This document shows, piece after piece, positions 8,853 to 16,996 of a DNA stretch of 64,000 nucleotides. The DNA comes from CAZDUS01 sp964535015 (GTDB lineage: Bacteria; Verrucomicrobiota; Kiritimatiellia; CAIKKV01; CAITUY01), in contig CAZHRU010000003.1 in assembly GCA_964535015.1 (NCBI GenBank), positions 4,647-68,646 of the forward strand, read 5' to 3'. The notes beneath the pieces were generated by a model. That model saw only the letters and a program-made list of their open reading frames with translations, was not told the DNA's origin and ran no database searches. Numbering within the stretch: the stretch's first letter is position 1; each line of letters begins with the position of its first letter. The position numbers and the translations under genes are program-made.

Positions 8853-9941
8853 ATGATTCGATTAAGCGGGACGATCAAGAATTGGCTATTGAGAATGGGA
8901 GAGCGAATCTTTCTCGGTGCAAGTCTGCGGCAGGCGTATCTTGTAATGGGAGGGCATATATATTTCCAGACATTGAGTGCTGCCGTCCAATTGGACTTAT
9001 TTACATTGCTGGCTCGGAAAGGGCCCCTGCGACGTGAAGAGATCGCGTCAATTCTGGGGATCGATGAAAAGCCGGCACGCATCCTTTTGTTGGGATGTTC
9101 ATCATTGGGTCTTGTTCGTCACGTTCGCAGGGGGTGCTATGGGAACACGAGGCTTTCGTCCTTGTTATTGAACGCTGATCATCCTCGTAACATCCTTGCC
9201 ATTATTCGCTGGCAGCATTTCATCAACTACCGAGCCATGTATTATTTCGGTGATGCCATCAAGGTTAATCGGAATGTTGGGCTTGAAGTCTTCAAGGGCG
9301 GGGGTGCAACGCTTTATGAGCGGTTATCAGCAAACCCCGAACTCGAGCAGATATTTCAAGATGCGATGCAAGCCATTTCGGTCCAGGCAAATCATCTACT
9401 GGCAGGGTCTGTCGATTTTTCACAGTTCAAATACCTATTGGATGTCGGTGGGGGGAATGCCACCAATATCATCGCGTTAGCCAGGTGCTGTCCAGGCCTT
9501 AGAGCTGCCGTCTTTGACTGGCCTTCTGTGTGCGCCATTGCGTCCGAGAATATTCAGAAAGAAGGGTTGGCGCAAAGGCTTCAAGCCGTATCGGGAAACT
9601 GTTTCTCGGATCCGTTTCCCGAGGGAGTGGATTGCGTCCTGTTCTGTCATTTCATGACCATTTGGTCCGAGGCCAAGAATAGAGTTTTATTGAAGAAGGC
9701 CTATGAGGCTCTGCCGACAGGAGGTGCTGCAATAGTGTTCAACATGATGCAGAATGATTGTGAAACTGGGCCTCTTAGCGCCGCCATGGGTTCGCCTTAT
9801 TTCCTCACATTGGCAACAGGTGAGGGGATGCTTTACACATGGTCCGAGTATGAGTCATGGATGAAGGAAGCTGGTTTTCGAAAGGTCATTGTCCAAAGAC
9901 TCATTCGTGATCATGGCATTATCATCGGCATAAAACAATGA
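8853..9941 (+). CDS. SAM-dependent methyltransferase (polyketide O-methyltransferase type)
   Basis: 362 residues from the ATG at 8853. This start is preferred over the GTG at 8832 because AAGGAG sits 5 bases upstream. The N-terminal ~110 residues form the winged-helix dimerisation region typical of small-molecule O-methyltransferases (SAAVQLDLFTLLARKGPL, EIASILGI). The Rossmann domain carries the SAM motif LLDVGGGNATN, followed by an acidic loop FDWPSVC and a C-terminal YTWSEYESWMKEAGF. Family members methylate hydroxyl groups of polyketides, phenols or hydroxy-acids, and the substrate here is unknown. The gene diverges from the ketosynthase, suggesting they act on one pathway (inference). 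Local GC is about 45 percent (27 of 60 at 9241-9300), much lower than its neighbours, which hints at horizontal acquisition. Confidence 0.88.
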   Translation: MIRLSGTIKNWLLRMGERIFLGASLRQAYLVMGGHIYFQTLSAAVQLDLFTLLARKGPLRREEIASILGIDEKPARILLLGCSSLGLVRHVRRGCYGNTRLSSLLLNADHPRNILAIIRWQHFINYRAMYYFGDAIKVNRNVGLEVFKGGGATLYERLSANPELEQIFQDAMQAISVQANHLLAGSVDFSQFKYLLDVGGGNATNIIALARCCPGLRAAVFDWPSVCAIASENIQKEGLAQRLQAVSGNCFSDPFPEGVDCVLFCHFMTIWSEAKNRVLLKKAYEALPTGGAAIVFNMMQNDCETGPLSAAMGSPYFLTLATGEGMLYTWSEYESWMKEAGFRKVIVQRLIRDHGIIIGIKQ

Positions 9942-9943
9942 TG

Positions 9944-10039
9944 TGTACATATATGTGCGGATTTAAGGTTCTTGTTGGTGTGTAGGCTGGTGAATGGCAA
10001 TGTTGTGCTGAACTTATTAACATGTTTGTACATAGGTGC
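9944..10039 (+). promoter_or_regulatory. Pair of TGTACATA-containing motifs, candidate upstream activator sites
   Basis: TGTACATATATGTGC at 9944-9958 and TGTACATAGGTGC at 10027-10039 share the core TGTACATA followed by GTGC. They lie roughly 85 and 170 bases upstream of the sigma-54 promoter at 10124. That is the usual range for NtrC-type enhancer sites. The link to the regulator encoded at 1478-2878 is inference. Confidence 0.35.
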
Positions 10040-10123
10040 ATTTATGTTAATCTTGATTGTTATTTGCCATACCAGATATTGTGGTGTGAAATAGAAAATA
10101 CCATACATATTGATTTTCATGAT

Positions 10124-10140
10124 TTGGCACTGCGATTGCT
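10124..10140 (+). promoter_or_regulatory. Sigma-54 (-24/-12) promoter of the fadL-like operon
   Basis: The sequence reads TTGGCAC, five bases, TTGCT. The invariant GG (10126-10127) and GC (10138-10139) are separated by exactly ten bases, matching the sigma-54 consensus. A start of transcription near 10151 would leave a leader of about 43 bases containing the ribosome binding site GGAGG at 10183-10187. This is the only clear sigma-54 promoter I found in the window. Confidence 0.85.
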
Positions 10141-10193
10141 ATAGGACCTTGCTGTTGATGATAGCGGTGGAACAACAATAGCGGAGGTATTGA

Positions 10194-11474
10194 ATGAGCA
10201 GGATGATGCAAAAGTGGGGGTTGGTGGTTGTGGCTGTTTGCAGTGTGGCCATGGTGGGTTATGCCAACGGGTTTAGGAATCCGCCGGAGGGTGCTGCGGC
10301 GCTTGGGCGAGTTGGCGGCAAGGTGGCGCTGGCCGATGATGCGGCTGCTGTGGCGCATAATCCTGCGAACCTGACGGAGTTGAAGGGGGCTGAACTTGAG
10401 GCATCGGTGACTCTGATCAATACCGAGACGAAGTACCGGTCGCCGATGGGCGGTTCCACGACGGATGATCCCTGGAAGTACTTGCCGAATGTGTTTTATG
10501 CGACTCCGATCGAAAATTCCCGGTATGCGGCGGGCATCGGGTTGACCACGCCGTTCGGGCAGTCCACGGTATGGGACAAAGAGAGTGTGTTCCGCTATAC
10601 GGCGCCGTATTTTGCGGAGATGAAGACGGTCAACCTGAATCCCACGCTGGCGGCCAAGGTGAGCGACAAGGTGTCGGTGGCGGCGGGGTTGGATGTGTAC
10701 TGGTCAAGCCTGGATCTCAAGCAGGTGTTTCCCTGGGGGATGGTGACGGGCAACCCATTGATCCCGGACGGGGAAGTTCGGATGCAGGGCAGTGGTGTGG
10801 GTGTTGGCGGCAATGCGGCGGTGACCTTCCGTCCCGTTCCCCGGCATATCGTGGCCTTGACCTATCGGTCCGCGGTGAAGGTGGACTACGAGGGTGACAC
10901 TGATTTTGCGGGATTTCCTGCGGGCGGGGAAGTTCTCGGGATTTCGCCTGGCAGTGATTTTGACACCTCCATCGAGTTTCCGACGGTGGCCGCGCTCGGG
11001 TATGCGGTGAAGATTACCGACAACGTCCGCGTGGAAGCCGATGTGGAGTGGGTGCAGTTTTCCAAGTATGAAAACCTTGTCCTTGATGCCGGGCGCAATA
11101 ATCCGCTGGTGCAGCGGCCGGGCAGTGTAAACCCGATGGCCCCGGTGGCGATTCCCCAGCAATGGGATGACACGTGGACCTATGGTCTGGGCGCCGAGTG
11201 GGATGTGCGGTCCGATCTGACGTTGCGTGCGGGGTATATCTTCCTGGAAAGCCCGGTGCCGGAAACGACGCTGGCGCCGACGCTGCCGGATGCGGATCGC
11301 CATGTGATTTCGGTGGGGGCGGGTCTCCATCGAAACGGACACCGGGTCGACCTTGCCTACGGTTACAGTGTGATCGGTGACCGTGAGGTTTCCCCGGAAG
11401 CGAACCCCGCCTATGCGGGCACGTATGAGACCAGTTCCCATTTGATGAGTGTGACCTATGGCTGCACATTCTGA
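10194..11474 (+). CDS. FadL/OmpP1-family outer-membrane hydrophobic-compound porin
   Basis: 426 residues with a cleavable signal peptide (hydrophobic WGLVVVAVCSVAMVGYA, then NGFRNPPEG). The mature start carries the FadL-family features: GAAALGRVGGKVALADDAAA followed by HNPANL, and later FYATPIENSRYAAGIGLTTP and FGQSTVW. The rest is alternating beta strands ending in an aromatic residue (CTF), as in outer-membrane barrels. FadL proteins carry long-chain fatty acids and other hydrophobic molecules through the outer membrane. The gene has its own sigma-54 promoter and GGAGG site. It overlaps the next gene, a receiver-histidine kinase, by 17 bases, so import and signalling are co-transcribed. Its substrate may be the product of the adjacent ketosynthase/methyltransferase (inference). 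Confidence 0.92.
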   Translation: MSRMMQKWGLVVVAVCSVAMVGYANGFRNPPEGAAALGRVGGKVALADDAAAVAHNPANLTELKGAELEASVTLINTETKYRSPMGGSTTDDPWKYLPNVFYATPIENSRYAAGIGLTTPFGQSTVWDKESVFRYTAPYFAEMKTVNLNPTLAAKVSDKVSVAAGLDVYWSSLDLKQVFPWGMVTGNPLIPDGEVRMQGSGVGVGGNAAVTFRPVPRHIVALTYRSAVKVDYEGDTDFAGFPAGGEVLGISPGSDFDTSIEFPTVAALGYAVKITDNVRVEADVEWVQFSKYENLVLDAGRNNPLVQRPGSVNPMAPVAIPQQWDDTWTYGLGAEWDVRSDLTLRAGYIFLESPVPETTLAPTLPDADRHVISVGAGLHRNGHRVDLAYGYSVIGDREVSPEANPAYAGTYETSSHLMSVTYGCTF

Positions 11475-12654
11475 CGTGGCGGATAAAGCGACCACGGAGA
11501 CTGCGCGTCCCAAGGTTCTGGTTATTGATGATGAACGGGGTCCGCGTGAGAGTCTGCGGATCCTGTTGAAGACGGAATACGACGTGTTGTGCGCCGAGTC
11601 GGTGGATGTCGGGGTTACGATGTTGAAGGAGCATCATCCCGACATGGTGATCATGGACATCCGGATGCCGGGCAAGAGCGGCATTGAGGGGTTGAAGGCG
11701 ATCCGCGACCTGGACACGGCGGTGTCCGTGGTGATGTTCACTGGATTCGGGGCGCTGGAAACGGCGCAGGAAGCCATCCGGCTGGGGGCCAACGATTATC
11801 TCAAGAAGCCGTTCGATGCCTTTGAAATCCGTGAGGTGGTGCACCGGTATGTGCGGCGCACTCAGGTGGAAAGGCGCCGACGGCAGACCGTTGATGAACT
11901 GGGGCAACTCAATCAGACGCTCAAGGAAGAGTTGGTGCGGAAAGAGCATCTGGCGGTTCTGGGGCGGAAGTCCGCGGAACTGATGCACGACATACGGCAG
12001 CCGTTGACGGCGGTCACGGCGTATGTGGACCTGTTGTCCTCCGAGTTGAAGGACGTCCAGACCCATTTTGGGGACCGCTGGCAGGAGACCTCGGCGTACC
12101 TTGATAAAATCGAAAATGGCGCGGAACGGTGCAGGCGACTGGCGGACATGTGGCTGGACATCAGCCGTGGGAAACTGAACCGCGCACCGATTCGGGTTCA
12201 GGAGATTGGTGATGCCGTGGTGCATGACTGTCGTTCGCTGGTTGACGAGAGGAAGGTGGTCCTGATGGTCGAGATGGATGATGGAGCCACTGTGATCAAT
12301 GTTGACAGGATGCAGTACACGCGGGCGCTTCAGAATCTCCTGGTGAATGCCGTTGAGGCGGTTCAACCTGGCACTGGACGGGTGAAGGTGTGGTGCCGGT
12401 GTGATGGGGGACAGGTTGAACTGGGTGTTGAGGATAACGGCTGCGGGATGAGTCCGGAGCAAATCAAGCGTTCGGTGGAGCCTTTCTTCAGCACCAAACC
12501 GGGAACGGGAACGGGTCTTGGGTTGTTCATTGCGCGTCAGGCGGTGGAAGCGCATGGTGGCACGATGCGGATTGAGAGTGAGACTGGCAAGGGGACGAGG
12601 ATCACGATAACGGCGCCCTGTGGTGATAATACAAGTAGTCAGAATCCAGAATGA
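11458..12654 (+). CDS. Receiver-histidine kinase (REC-HisKA-HATPase)
   Basis: 398 residues. The N-terminal receiver domain (IDDERGPRES, acceptor Asp in VIMDIRMPG, Lys in LKKPF) is followed by a coiled linker, a HisKA domain with the phospho-His in AELMHDIRQPL, and a HATPase domain (NLLVNAVEA, DNGCGMS, GTGLGLFIA). It is a soluble kinase whose activity is probably set by phosphorylation of its own receiver. This is the domain order of PhcQ-like proteins in quorum-sensing circuits, though I cannot claim orthology. It is co-transcribed with the FadL-type porin. The last five residues (SQNPE) are encoded by a dispersed repeat that also appears elsewhere in the window. Confidence 0.93.
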   Translation: MAAHSDVADKATTETARPKVLVIDDERGPRESLRILLKTEYDVLCAESVDVGVTMLKEHHPDMVIMDIRMPGKSGIEGLKAIRDLDTAVSVVMFTGFGALETAQEAIRLGANDYLKKPFDAFEIREVVHRYVRRTQVERRRRQTVDELGQLNQTLKEELVRKEHLAVLGRKSAELMHDIRQPLTAVTAYVDLLSSELKDVQTHFGDRWQETSAYLDKIENGAERCRRLADMWLDISRGKLNRAPIRVQEIGDAVVHDCRSLVDERKVVLMVEMDDGATVINVDRMQYTRALQNLLVNAVEAVQPGTGRVKVWCRCDGGQVELGVEDNGCGMSPEQIKRSVEPFFSTKPGTGTGLGLFIARQAVEAHGGTMRIESETGKGTRITITAPCGDNTSSQNPE

Positions 12655-12742
12655 ATCACCGACGAGCGCAAAGGCTAGTGTGCAAAGGGAGTGAGTTTAT
12701 TGCTCCCTATTCTGAACCCTGACTTCTGAATTCTGAATACCC
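12638..12742. repeat. CAGAATCCAGAA / TTCAGAATTCAGAA repeats at two convergent gene ends
   Basis: AGTCAGAATCCAGAA at about 12636-12650 supplies the C-terminal SQNPE of the rightward kinase. On the other strand, the stretch 12710-12739 is built of TTCAGAA-type units and encodes the last ten residues of the leftward radical SAM protein (YSEFRSQGSE). Related units occur at 33768-33792 and 43606-43619. The 50 bases between the two stops show nothing else. Confidence 0.65.
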
Positions 12743-14410
12743 ATCCGGTAATGCCGTATGGTTGATGGAACGGGCGAGATCGCTGATGGTGTCCGTGTCG
12801 CCTGAGAAGAAGGCGCCGAGGGCCGTGTCACGGAAGAGGCCAGCCTCCATGCCGGCCTGAACGCTCATCAGGTAGGTTTCGTCGCTGATGGAGGTGGGGA
12901 TTCCGAGGCGACCGACTTTGCGGGCGAATGCGCCTGTCATCCCCAGCACCTTGCGGTAGGAGCGCCCGTCAATTTCGATGGGCATGGAGTTCCAGAAGCG
13001 GGGAGGCAACTGGAGTTTGACTTTCCAGGTCATGGCTACGTTGAGGTACTGGTCGGGGTCGGCGAACCGGATACGGTACTGGTCGGGCGACTGGAACCAG
13101 GCGGTTCGTGGGGCGACGATGGGTGCCTGAAGCATGAGGGAATGGAGTCCGACATTTTGAAGCAAGGTGAGAGTCTCCGCTTCCGACTGAGCGGTTTCGC
13201 CTGGACAGGGGAAGATCACGCTGCCGACGGTGAAGATTCCTGCGGCCTTGCATCGGAGGAGGGCGCGCCGGGTATCCTCGACCCGAATGCCTTTGCGTAG
13301 CGCATCCAGGATGGGTTGGGAGCCGGACTCGATGCCAAAGAAGAGGGAGACGCATCCGGACCGGCGAATGGTTTCAAAATCCGCGTCATCGGCTTCCCGG
13401 ATATGGGCGAAGGAGGCGTAGCGCAGGGGGAGTTTTTCGTTCAAGGTGGCCCGTGCGAATTCGTTAAGGAGGGTATAGGGCGTGCAGGAGCCTGCGAAAC
13501 GGAAGGCCCGGATCCCGTACCGGTGATCCAAGTCCCTGACTTCCGCCAGGAGGCGGGTAATACTTTTGAGGCGGACGCTCTTGTTGCTTTTCACGGGGTG
13601 GACGCAGAAGGTGCAGGCGTTGCGGCAACCGCGGCTTTCGTCGATCACCATGATTTTGATTTTCTCGTCGCCCGCCATGGCGGGATAGACGGCGGGGTCG
13701 TAGATGGGGAGGGGAAGGTCGTCCAGATTGGCCACCATGAGTTCGTCGGTAAAGCGGATAGTGCCGCCGGGTTCCATGAAGATCAAATTGGGGATTTCGC
13801 CCAGGGTCTTGTTTTCGGCGCCGTGGCGAGCGAGCATGACGATGGTGTGTTCGCCCTCGCCGTGGGCGAGGGCGTCGAAGACGGGGTAGCGGCGCAGGAT
13901 GCGGTCCATAAAGAGATCCACATGCGGACCGCCGCCGAAGATGCGGAGGTGCGGGTGGCGATGACGCAGGATGGAGGCGAGGCGGGCGGAGCCCTCGAGG
14001 CCATCGCCATTCCAGAGTTTAAAGCCCACGGCATCGATGTGGTGTTCTTCGACGGCATCGGAAAGTTCGGCGCCGATGATCTCAATGGCCTGTTGCTGGA
14101 GGTGGCGGCGTTCGGTTTCGGCGCGTTGCAGAATCGGCAGGGCGACCAGGCGGCGCAGGGCGGTTAGAGGGCCGGGGTCCGGTTGGCGGAGGGCCTGCCA
14201 CTCGCGGGCGAGGCGATGGCGGAGATCTGGGGAGGTCATCCGGCGAATCGTTCCGACGGTAGAGAAGTCGAGGATGCGGACGGTGCGACCGTCCTTGAAG
14301 AGGGCGCCGGCCAGGTTGGCCAGGCCGTTGTCGGGCATCAGGCTGTTGGGTGCGAACGGATACCCGGCATAGTTGACGAGCAGCCAGTTCTGGAGTGGTT
14401 TAGTCGGCAT
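12707..14410 (-). CDS. B12-binding-type radical SAM protein 1
   Basis: 567 residues. The N-terminal ~230 residues resemble a cobalamin-binding Rossmann domain (PDNGLANLAGALFKDG, IFGGGPHVD, LAHGEGEHT). The radical SAM barrel begins with the iron-sulfur motif CRNACTFC after VIDESRG and contains the strand LFFGIESGSQ. The classical DxHxxG cobalamin ligand motif is not obvious, so B12 binding is uncertain. Related BchE-type enzymes perform methylations and ring rearrangements, and the reaction here is unknown. It follows a second radical SAM gene with a 3-base gap, so both are one operon. The ten C-terminal residues come from a dispersed repeat and are probably non-functional. Confidence 0.85.
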   Translation of the reverse strand: MPTKPLQNWLLVNYAGYPFAPNSLMPDNGLANLAGALFKDGRTVRILDFSTVGTIRRMTSPDLRHRLAREWQALRQPDPGPLTALRRLVALPILQRAETERRHLQQQAIEIIGAELSDAVEEHHIDAVGFKLWNGDGLEGSARLASILRHRHPHLRIFGGGPHVDLFMDRILRRYPVFDALAHGEGEHTIVMLARHGAENKTLGEIPNLIFMEPGGTIRFTDELMVANLDDLPLPIYDPAVYPAMAGDEKIKIMVIDESRGCRNACTFCVHPVKSNKSVRLKSITRLLAEVRDLDHRYGIRAFRFAGSCTPYTLLNEFARATLNEKLPLRYASFAHIREADDADFETIRRSGCVSLFFGIESGSQPILDALRKGIRVEDTRRALLRCKAAGIFTVGSVIFPCPGETAQSEAETLTLLQNVGLHSLMLQAPIVAPRTAWFQSPDQYRIRFADPDQYLNVAMTWKVKLQLPPRFWNSMPIEIDGRSYRKVLGMTGAFARKVGRLGIPTSISDETYLMSVQAGMEAGLFRDTALGAFFSGDTDTISDLARSINHTALPDGYSEFRSQGSE

Positions 14411-14413
14411 ACG

Positions 14414-16072
14414 TTATCCGATCCTGTCCGGTCGTGAAGTCTGTTGATCTGCCTGGCGGACCAGGTTTAGCAAGGCGGCGCCGCCATCATCCGGAAGTTG
14501 TTTCAGGCGGTTTTTCTGGAAGGCGTCGCGAAACTCCATGATGCGTCTGGTTTCGGGGACGGGCCACTCGGGGGGGAAATGTTCCAGGTACAGGTGGGAG
14601 GGTCCGGAGACGCGTTCAAAGATCGTGCGCATTGCCTCGCGGGCCTCGGTCGAATCCATGGTGTTGTGCGACCATGTTTCGCCGGTTCCCTTCAGGCCGA
14701 ATTCCTCGCGGCGTTCGGGGGTGGCGGCGGGGCAGAGGGGGACGACTTCGAAACGGAACATGTAGTAGCGATGGATGGCGCGGGCGTTGCCGCCGGAAGG
14801 CATTGAGGAGATGAGATCTGCCGTGTTTTGGATCGAGGCGGCACACTCGCCGGGGAAGCCGACCAGGAATGTGCATTGGGTACCGATGCCGTGCCGGTCC
14901 AGGAGGGTGATGGCGCGCAGGGCCTTTTCGGGGTCAAGGTGTTTTCGCATATTGTGCAACACGGTTGGGTCGCCGGATTCGATGCCGACGAGGCATTCGC
15001 GGCAGCCGGACTCGGCCATGAGTGCGGCGGCTTCCTCATCGATGGCGTCGGCCCGGATGAAAGCACGCCAGGTCAGGCCGAGGTTTGCCTTGACGAGAGC
15101 GCGCGTGAATTGTGTGATCCGGTTACGGGTGACGGCCAGGTTATCGTCGGTAAAGAAGACGCGGCGCGGCGCCGGCATGGCTGCGGACAAGGTGCTCAGC
15201 TCGCTGAGGAGGCTATCGACTGAGCGCAGGCGGGGTTCATAGAGGCCCATGAAGTCGCAGAACTCACAACGGAACGGGCATCCCATGGCGGTGCGGATGG
15301 GGGCCTCGAAATGCTTGAGACGGTCCGTGTGCTGACGCCAGTCCACGATACTGCCGTCGATATCGCTGGTTTCCGGGACGGTCGAGTTGAAGTGGTAACC
15401 GGAAGGTTTTGGGATGGCGAGGTTGGGGAGATCGCGGAAGTCCCTGTCTTCGGCGAGGCGGCGGGCAATGGCGGCAAGGGTATTTTCGCCACCTTCGCTG
15501 ACGATGAGCGCATCCAGGTCGAGATCGCGGGAAGCGTCGACGAGGAAATAGTGTTCGGCGACTTCACCGGGTGACATTCCGCTGAGTCTGCCTTCCTGCA
15601 GCAGTTTGCGGGCGCGCAGGCCTTTGCGGACTCCGACGCCGCCGGCGACGATGGGGATGCCCGGGGCGGCGGCCTTGAGGCGTTGGGCGGCATTACGGAT
15701 GAGGGTGGCGCCGTGCGACCCGGGCAACCAGGTGGTGGACAGGGCGATCAGCCGGACGCCGTTGGCAATGGCCGCATGGACGGTATCCATGCCGGTTTCG
15801 AGGCATGGAATTTCCAGCAGATTCAACCCGAGGCGGGCCATGTGATCCTTCAGGAATGGGCCGGTGAGGACAGGGGAGGTGCCCATGGAGGCCCGGATGC
15901 GTGCCAGGTGTTGGAAGGCGGCCTGCGGATCGGGACTGGCCAAGGCGCGGAGGACTGGGAATGAAGCCACTTGATTGTGGAGTTCGAGGCGCAAGGGTTT
16001 GTAGACGGCGGGATCGCCGGTGTCACGGGGCGCCAAAATCTGTGAGATAAACAGAATGTCAATTGTAGACAC
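14414..16072 (-). CDS. B12-binding-type radical SAM protein 2
   Basis: 552 residues from the GTG at 16072. It is chosen over the TTG at 16093 because GGAGG lies six bases before it. The N-terminal domain looks like a cobalamin-type Rossmann fold (VRLIALSTTW, IPIVAGGVGVRKG, VSEGGENTL). The radical SAM core has CPFRCEFC after RTAMG, then VFFTDDNLAV and ECLVGIESGDP. It is distantly similar in layout to the product of the gene 3 bases downstream, and the two may act in sequence. The pathway is not evident from the sequence. It lies beside signalling genes and might belong with the ketosynthase/methyltransferase locus (weak inference). Confidence 0.83.
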   Translation of the reverse strand: MSTIDILFISQILAPRDTGDPAVYKPLRLELHNQVASFPVLRALASPDPQAAFQHLARIRASMGTSPVLTGPFLKDHMARLGLNLLEIPCLETGMDTVHAAIANGVRLIALSTTWLPGSHGATLIRNAAQRLKAAAPGIPIVAGGVGVRKGLRARKLLQEGRLSGMSPGEVAEHYFLVDASRDLDLDALIVSEGGENTLAAIARRLAEDRDFRDLPNLAIPKPSGYHFNSTVPETSDIDGSIVDWRQHTDRLKHFEAPIRTAMGCPFRCEFCDFMGLYEPRLRSVDSLLSELSTLSAAMPAPRRVFFTDDNLAVTRNRITQFTRALVKANLGLTWRAFIRADAIDEEAAALMAESGCRECLVGIESGDPTVLHNMRKHLDPEKALRAITLLDRHGIGTQCTFLVGFPGECAASIQNTADLISSMPSGGNARAIHRYYMFRFEVVPLCPAATPERREEFGLKGTGETWSHNTMDSTEAREAMRTIFERVSGPSHLYLEHFPPEWPVPETRRIMEFRDAFQKNRLKQLPDDGGAALLNLVRQADQQTSRPDRIG

Positions 16073-16225
16073 TGGTTTCCTCCGCACATCCAATGATGTT
16101 CATATTTCCGCAGAATGTCAACGAGAAGCCCCCGATCTGGTGAGGGGTTATTGTTGAAGTTTGACTGCCATAAGGGGTTAAGACGGCGAGTATCTGCAGG
16201 ATTCTCAACATGGGCGCAGGCGCTT

Positions 16226-16996
16226 TCAGGTCCGGCCGCCCAGGACAGCGGTCACGGCTTTCAACAGGTCGGGGGGGGTGCTGGAGCTTACAAACCTGTC
16301 CACATTGGTAAACTTGGCGTCGGGGTTGTGGAGCCCGCTGGAGTCATAGACGATGACGGAAATACCGCTGGCATTGGTGAAGGGTGCCAGGCTGGCGGCG
16401 ATAGAACTGCCCGCCATTCCGGGCAGCATTTCCTTCAGCAGGATCACATCCGGGGTTCGTGCCTGCAGGGATTCAACCAATGTCGAGTTATCGTGCAGGA
16501 TGGTGGTTTCGTAGCCGGCGGCGGTGAAGAAGCTACGCAGGCGCATGGAAAGGCGAGGCTCGTCTTCGATGATCATCAAATGGGGATGGTGGTGGTGCGC
16601 GTTACAATTCCGGCCGGCCTTTTTGTGTTTGAGCAGGATGCGTTCGATCTCCCGTGTCAAGAGCGTTGGATCGCAGGTTTTGGCGAGGAATCCCTCGACG
16701 GCGGTATCGGCGAAGAACTGTTCCATATTGGCACGTGCCGTGAAGACCAGGACGGGGTAGCGGGGTTTCTCGTCGGCGCCGGAAATTCTTTTCAGGAAGG
16801 CGAGGCCGGTCATTCCGGGCATGCTGATATCCAGGATGATCAGGTCGGGGGTGAGCGTCCGCAGGACTTGCAGGGCCTGGTCGCCGGTTTCGGCGGTGAC
16901 GACCTCATAGCCGTCCAGGCGGAGTTGGTCGCCGACACTAAGGAGGACAGCGGGGTCGTCGTCCACGAGTAGAATCCGGTCCTGTGTGGTGGTCAT
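16226..16996 (-). CDS. Tandem receiver protein, second receiver degenerate
   Basis: 256 residues made of two receiver domains joined by a His-rich linker (NAHHHHPHL). The first (1-122) is complete, with DDD at 12-14, acceptor Asp56 in LIILDISMPG, Thr in VFTARA and Lys in FLAKT. The second (139-256) keeps the acidic pair IIEDE, but the acceptor position is Lys188 in VILLKEMLPG (codon 16433-16435) and the conserved Lys near the end is lost (RFVSSS). It therefore cannot be phosphorylated there and probably acts as a docking or dimerisation module. There is no output domain. Its ATG overlaps the stop of the upstream hybrid kinase gene by 4 bases, so that kinase is the likely phosphodonor. Confidence 0.9.
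   Translation of the reverse strand: MTTTQDRILLVDDDPAVLLSVGDQLRLDGYEVVTAETGDQALQVLRTLTPDLIILDISMPGMTGLAFLKRISGADEKPRYPVLVFTARANMEQFFADTAVEGFLAKTCDPTLLTREIERILLKHKKAGRNCNAHHHHPHLMIIEDEPRLSMRLRSFFTAAGYETTILHDNSTLVESLQARTPDVILLKEMLPGMAGSSIAASLAPFTNASGISVIVYDSSGLHNPDAKFTNVDRFVSSSTPPDLLKAVTAVLGGRT

Noticed and set aside
8618..9082. N-terminal extension of the ketosynthase.
   Set aside because: The added residues are unlike the family, cross the AT-rich intergenic region and overlap the divergent methyltransferase start.
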